Below, in pieces: positions 6,566 to 6,712 of a DNA stretch of 6,712 nt (its first letter is position 1; the number at the start of each line of letters is the position of its first letter). The DNA comes from Verrucomicrobiota bacterium (lineage in GTDB: Bacteria > Verrucomicrobiota > Verrucomicrobiia > Opitutales > Opitutaceae), in NCBI GenBank assembly GCA_030832235.1, contig JAURJO010000159.1, forward strand, positions 1-6,712. Direction: 5' to 3'. A model generated the notes under the pieces. That model saw only the letters and a list, made by a program, of their open reading frames with translations, ran no database searches and had not been told where the DNA came from. Position numbers and translations under genes: made by a program.

Positions 6566-6712
6566 ATGCCCAAGTCCAAGAGCTACGGTGGTCTTATCTT
6601 CCTCCTGGTCGTCCTCGCCGCCGGCGGCGGTGGCGGCTGGTACTACTTCAACAAAGGTTCCGACAAGAAACCGGAGTTCCAGACCGTGAAGGTCGGCCGC
6701 GGTGACATCACA
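6566..6712 (+). CDS. Efflux RND/MacA-type periplasmic adaptor subunit, N-terminal fragment
   Basis: The window contains only the first 49 residues; the frame is open to the edge. They start MPKSKSYGG, followed by one membrane anchor (about 8-28, LIFLLVVLAA then five glycines and WYYF), a charged linker (NKGSDKKPE) and then FQTVKVGRGDIT. This last motif is the first beta-strand of membrane-fusion proteins of the HlyD/MacA group, where a 'V..GDI/L' sequence opens the membrane-proximal domain. Such proteins link an inner-membrane ABC or RND pump to a TolC-like channel. Pump genes such as macB usually follow, but would lie beyond the window. The start is the first ATG in frame with this pattern and has no Shine-Dalgarno. 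The 43 bases before it are C-rich (22 C, 5 G). The family is likely, but which transporter type it serves cannot be settled from so little. Confidence 0.8.
   Translation, partial: MPKSKSYGGLIFLLVVLAAGGGGGWYYFNKGSDKKPEFQTVKVGRGDIT

Overview
The window reads as chromosomal DNA of a high-GC Gram-negative bacterium. An outer-membrane TonB-dependent receptor, a probable outer-membrane lipoprotein and the start of an RND-type periplasmic adaptor all require a two-membrane envelope. The receptor's style (an N-terminal carboxypeptidase-like domain, then a KLEKFVVEGE segment before the plug), C/G-ending codons and the lack of Shine-Dalgarno sequences suggest Verrucomicrobiota, most likely Opitutaceae. 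That placement is an inference from resemblance, not a database result.

Layout. Positions 1-531 hold no convincing gene: an AT-rich island near 50-67, a perfect 14-bp palindrome at 320-333, and a C-rich, G-poor leader that runs into the first start codon. Positions 532-3468 (+) encode a complete 978-residue TonB-dependent receptor. Two further + strand genes follow at intervals of 152 and 86 bases: a 79-residue two-helix membrane protein (3621-3860) and a 246-residue lipoprotein (3947-4687). The lipoprotein gene converges, with a 15-base gap, on a minus-strand gene for a tryptophan-rich 208-residue protein of unknown function (4703-5329). That gene diverges from a complete WYL-domain transcription regulator (about 5398-6441, +). 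The 68 bases between them carry two overlapping inverted repeats. After a further 124 bases, a periplasmic adaptor gene of the MacA/HlyD type begins at 6566 and leaves the window.

How the genes may work together. The receptor, lipoprotein and adaptor all belong to the cell envelope, but nothing ties them into one pathway, and the receptor has no adjacent enzyme or sigma/anti-sigma gene to reveal its substrate. The most coherent unit is the divergent pair: WYL regulator, unknown 208-residue protein, and a shared palindromic control region. It is the best candidate for something undescribed, although the sequence only supports a regulatory hypothesis. I see no CRISPR array, insertion sequence, tRNA, rRNA or recognisable defence module. 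Apart from the pair, this looks like ordinary chromosome.
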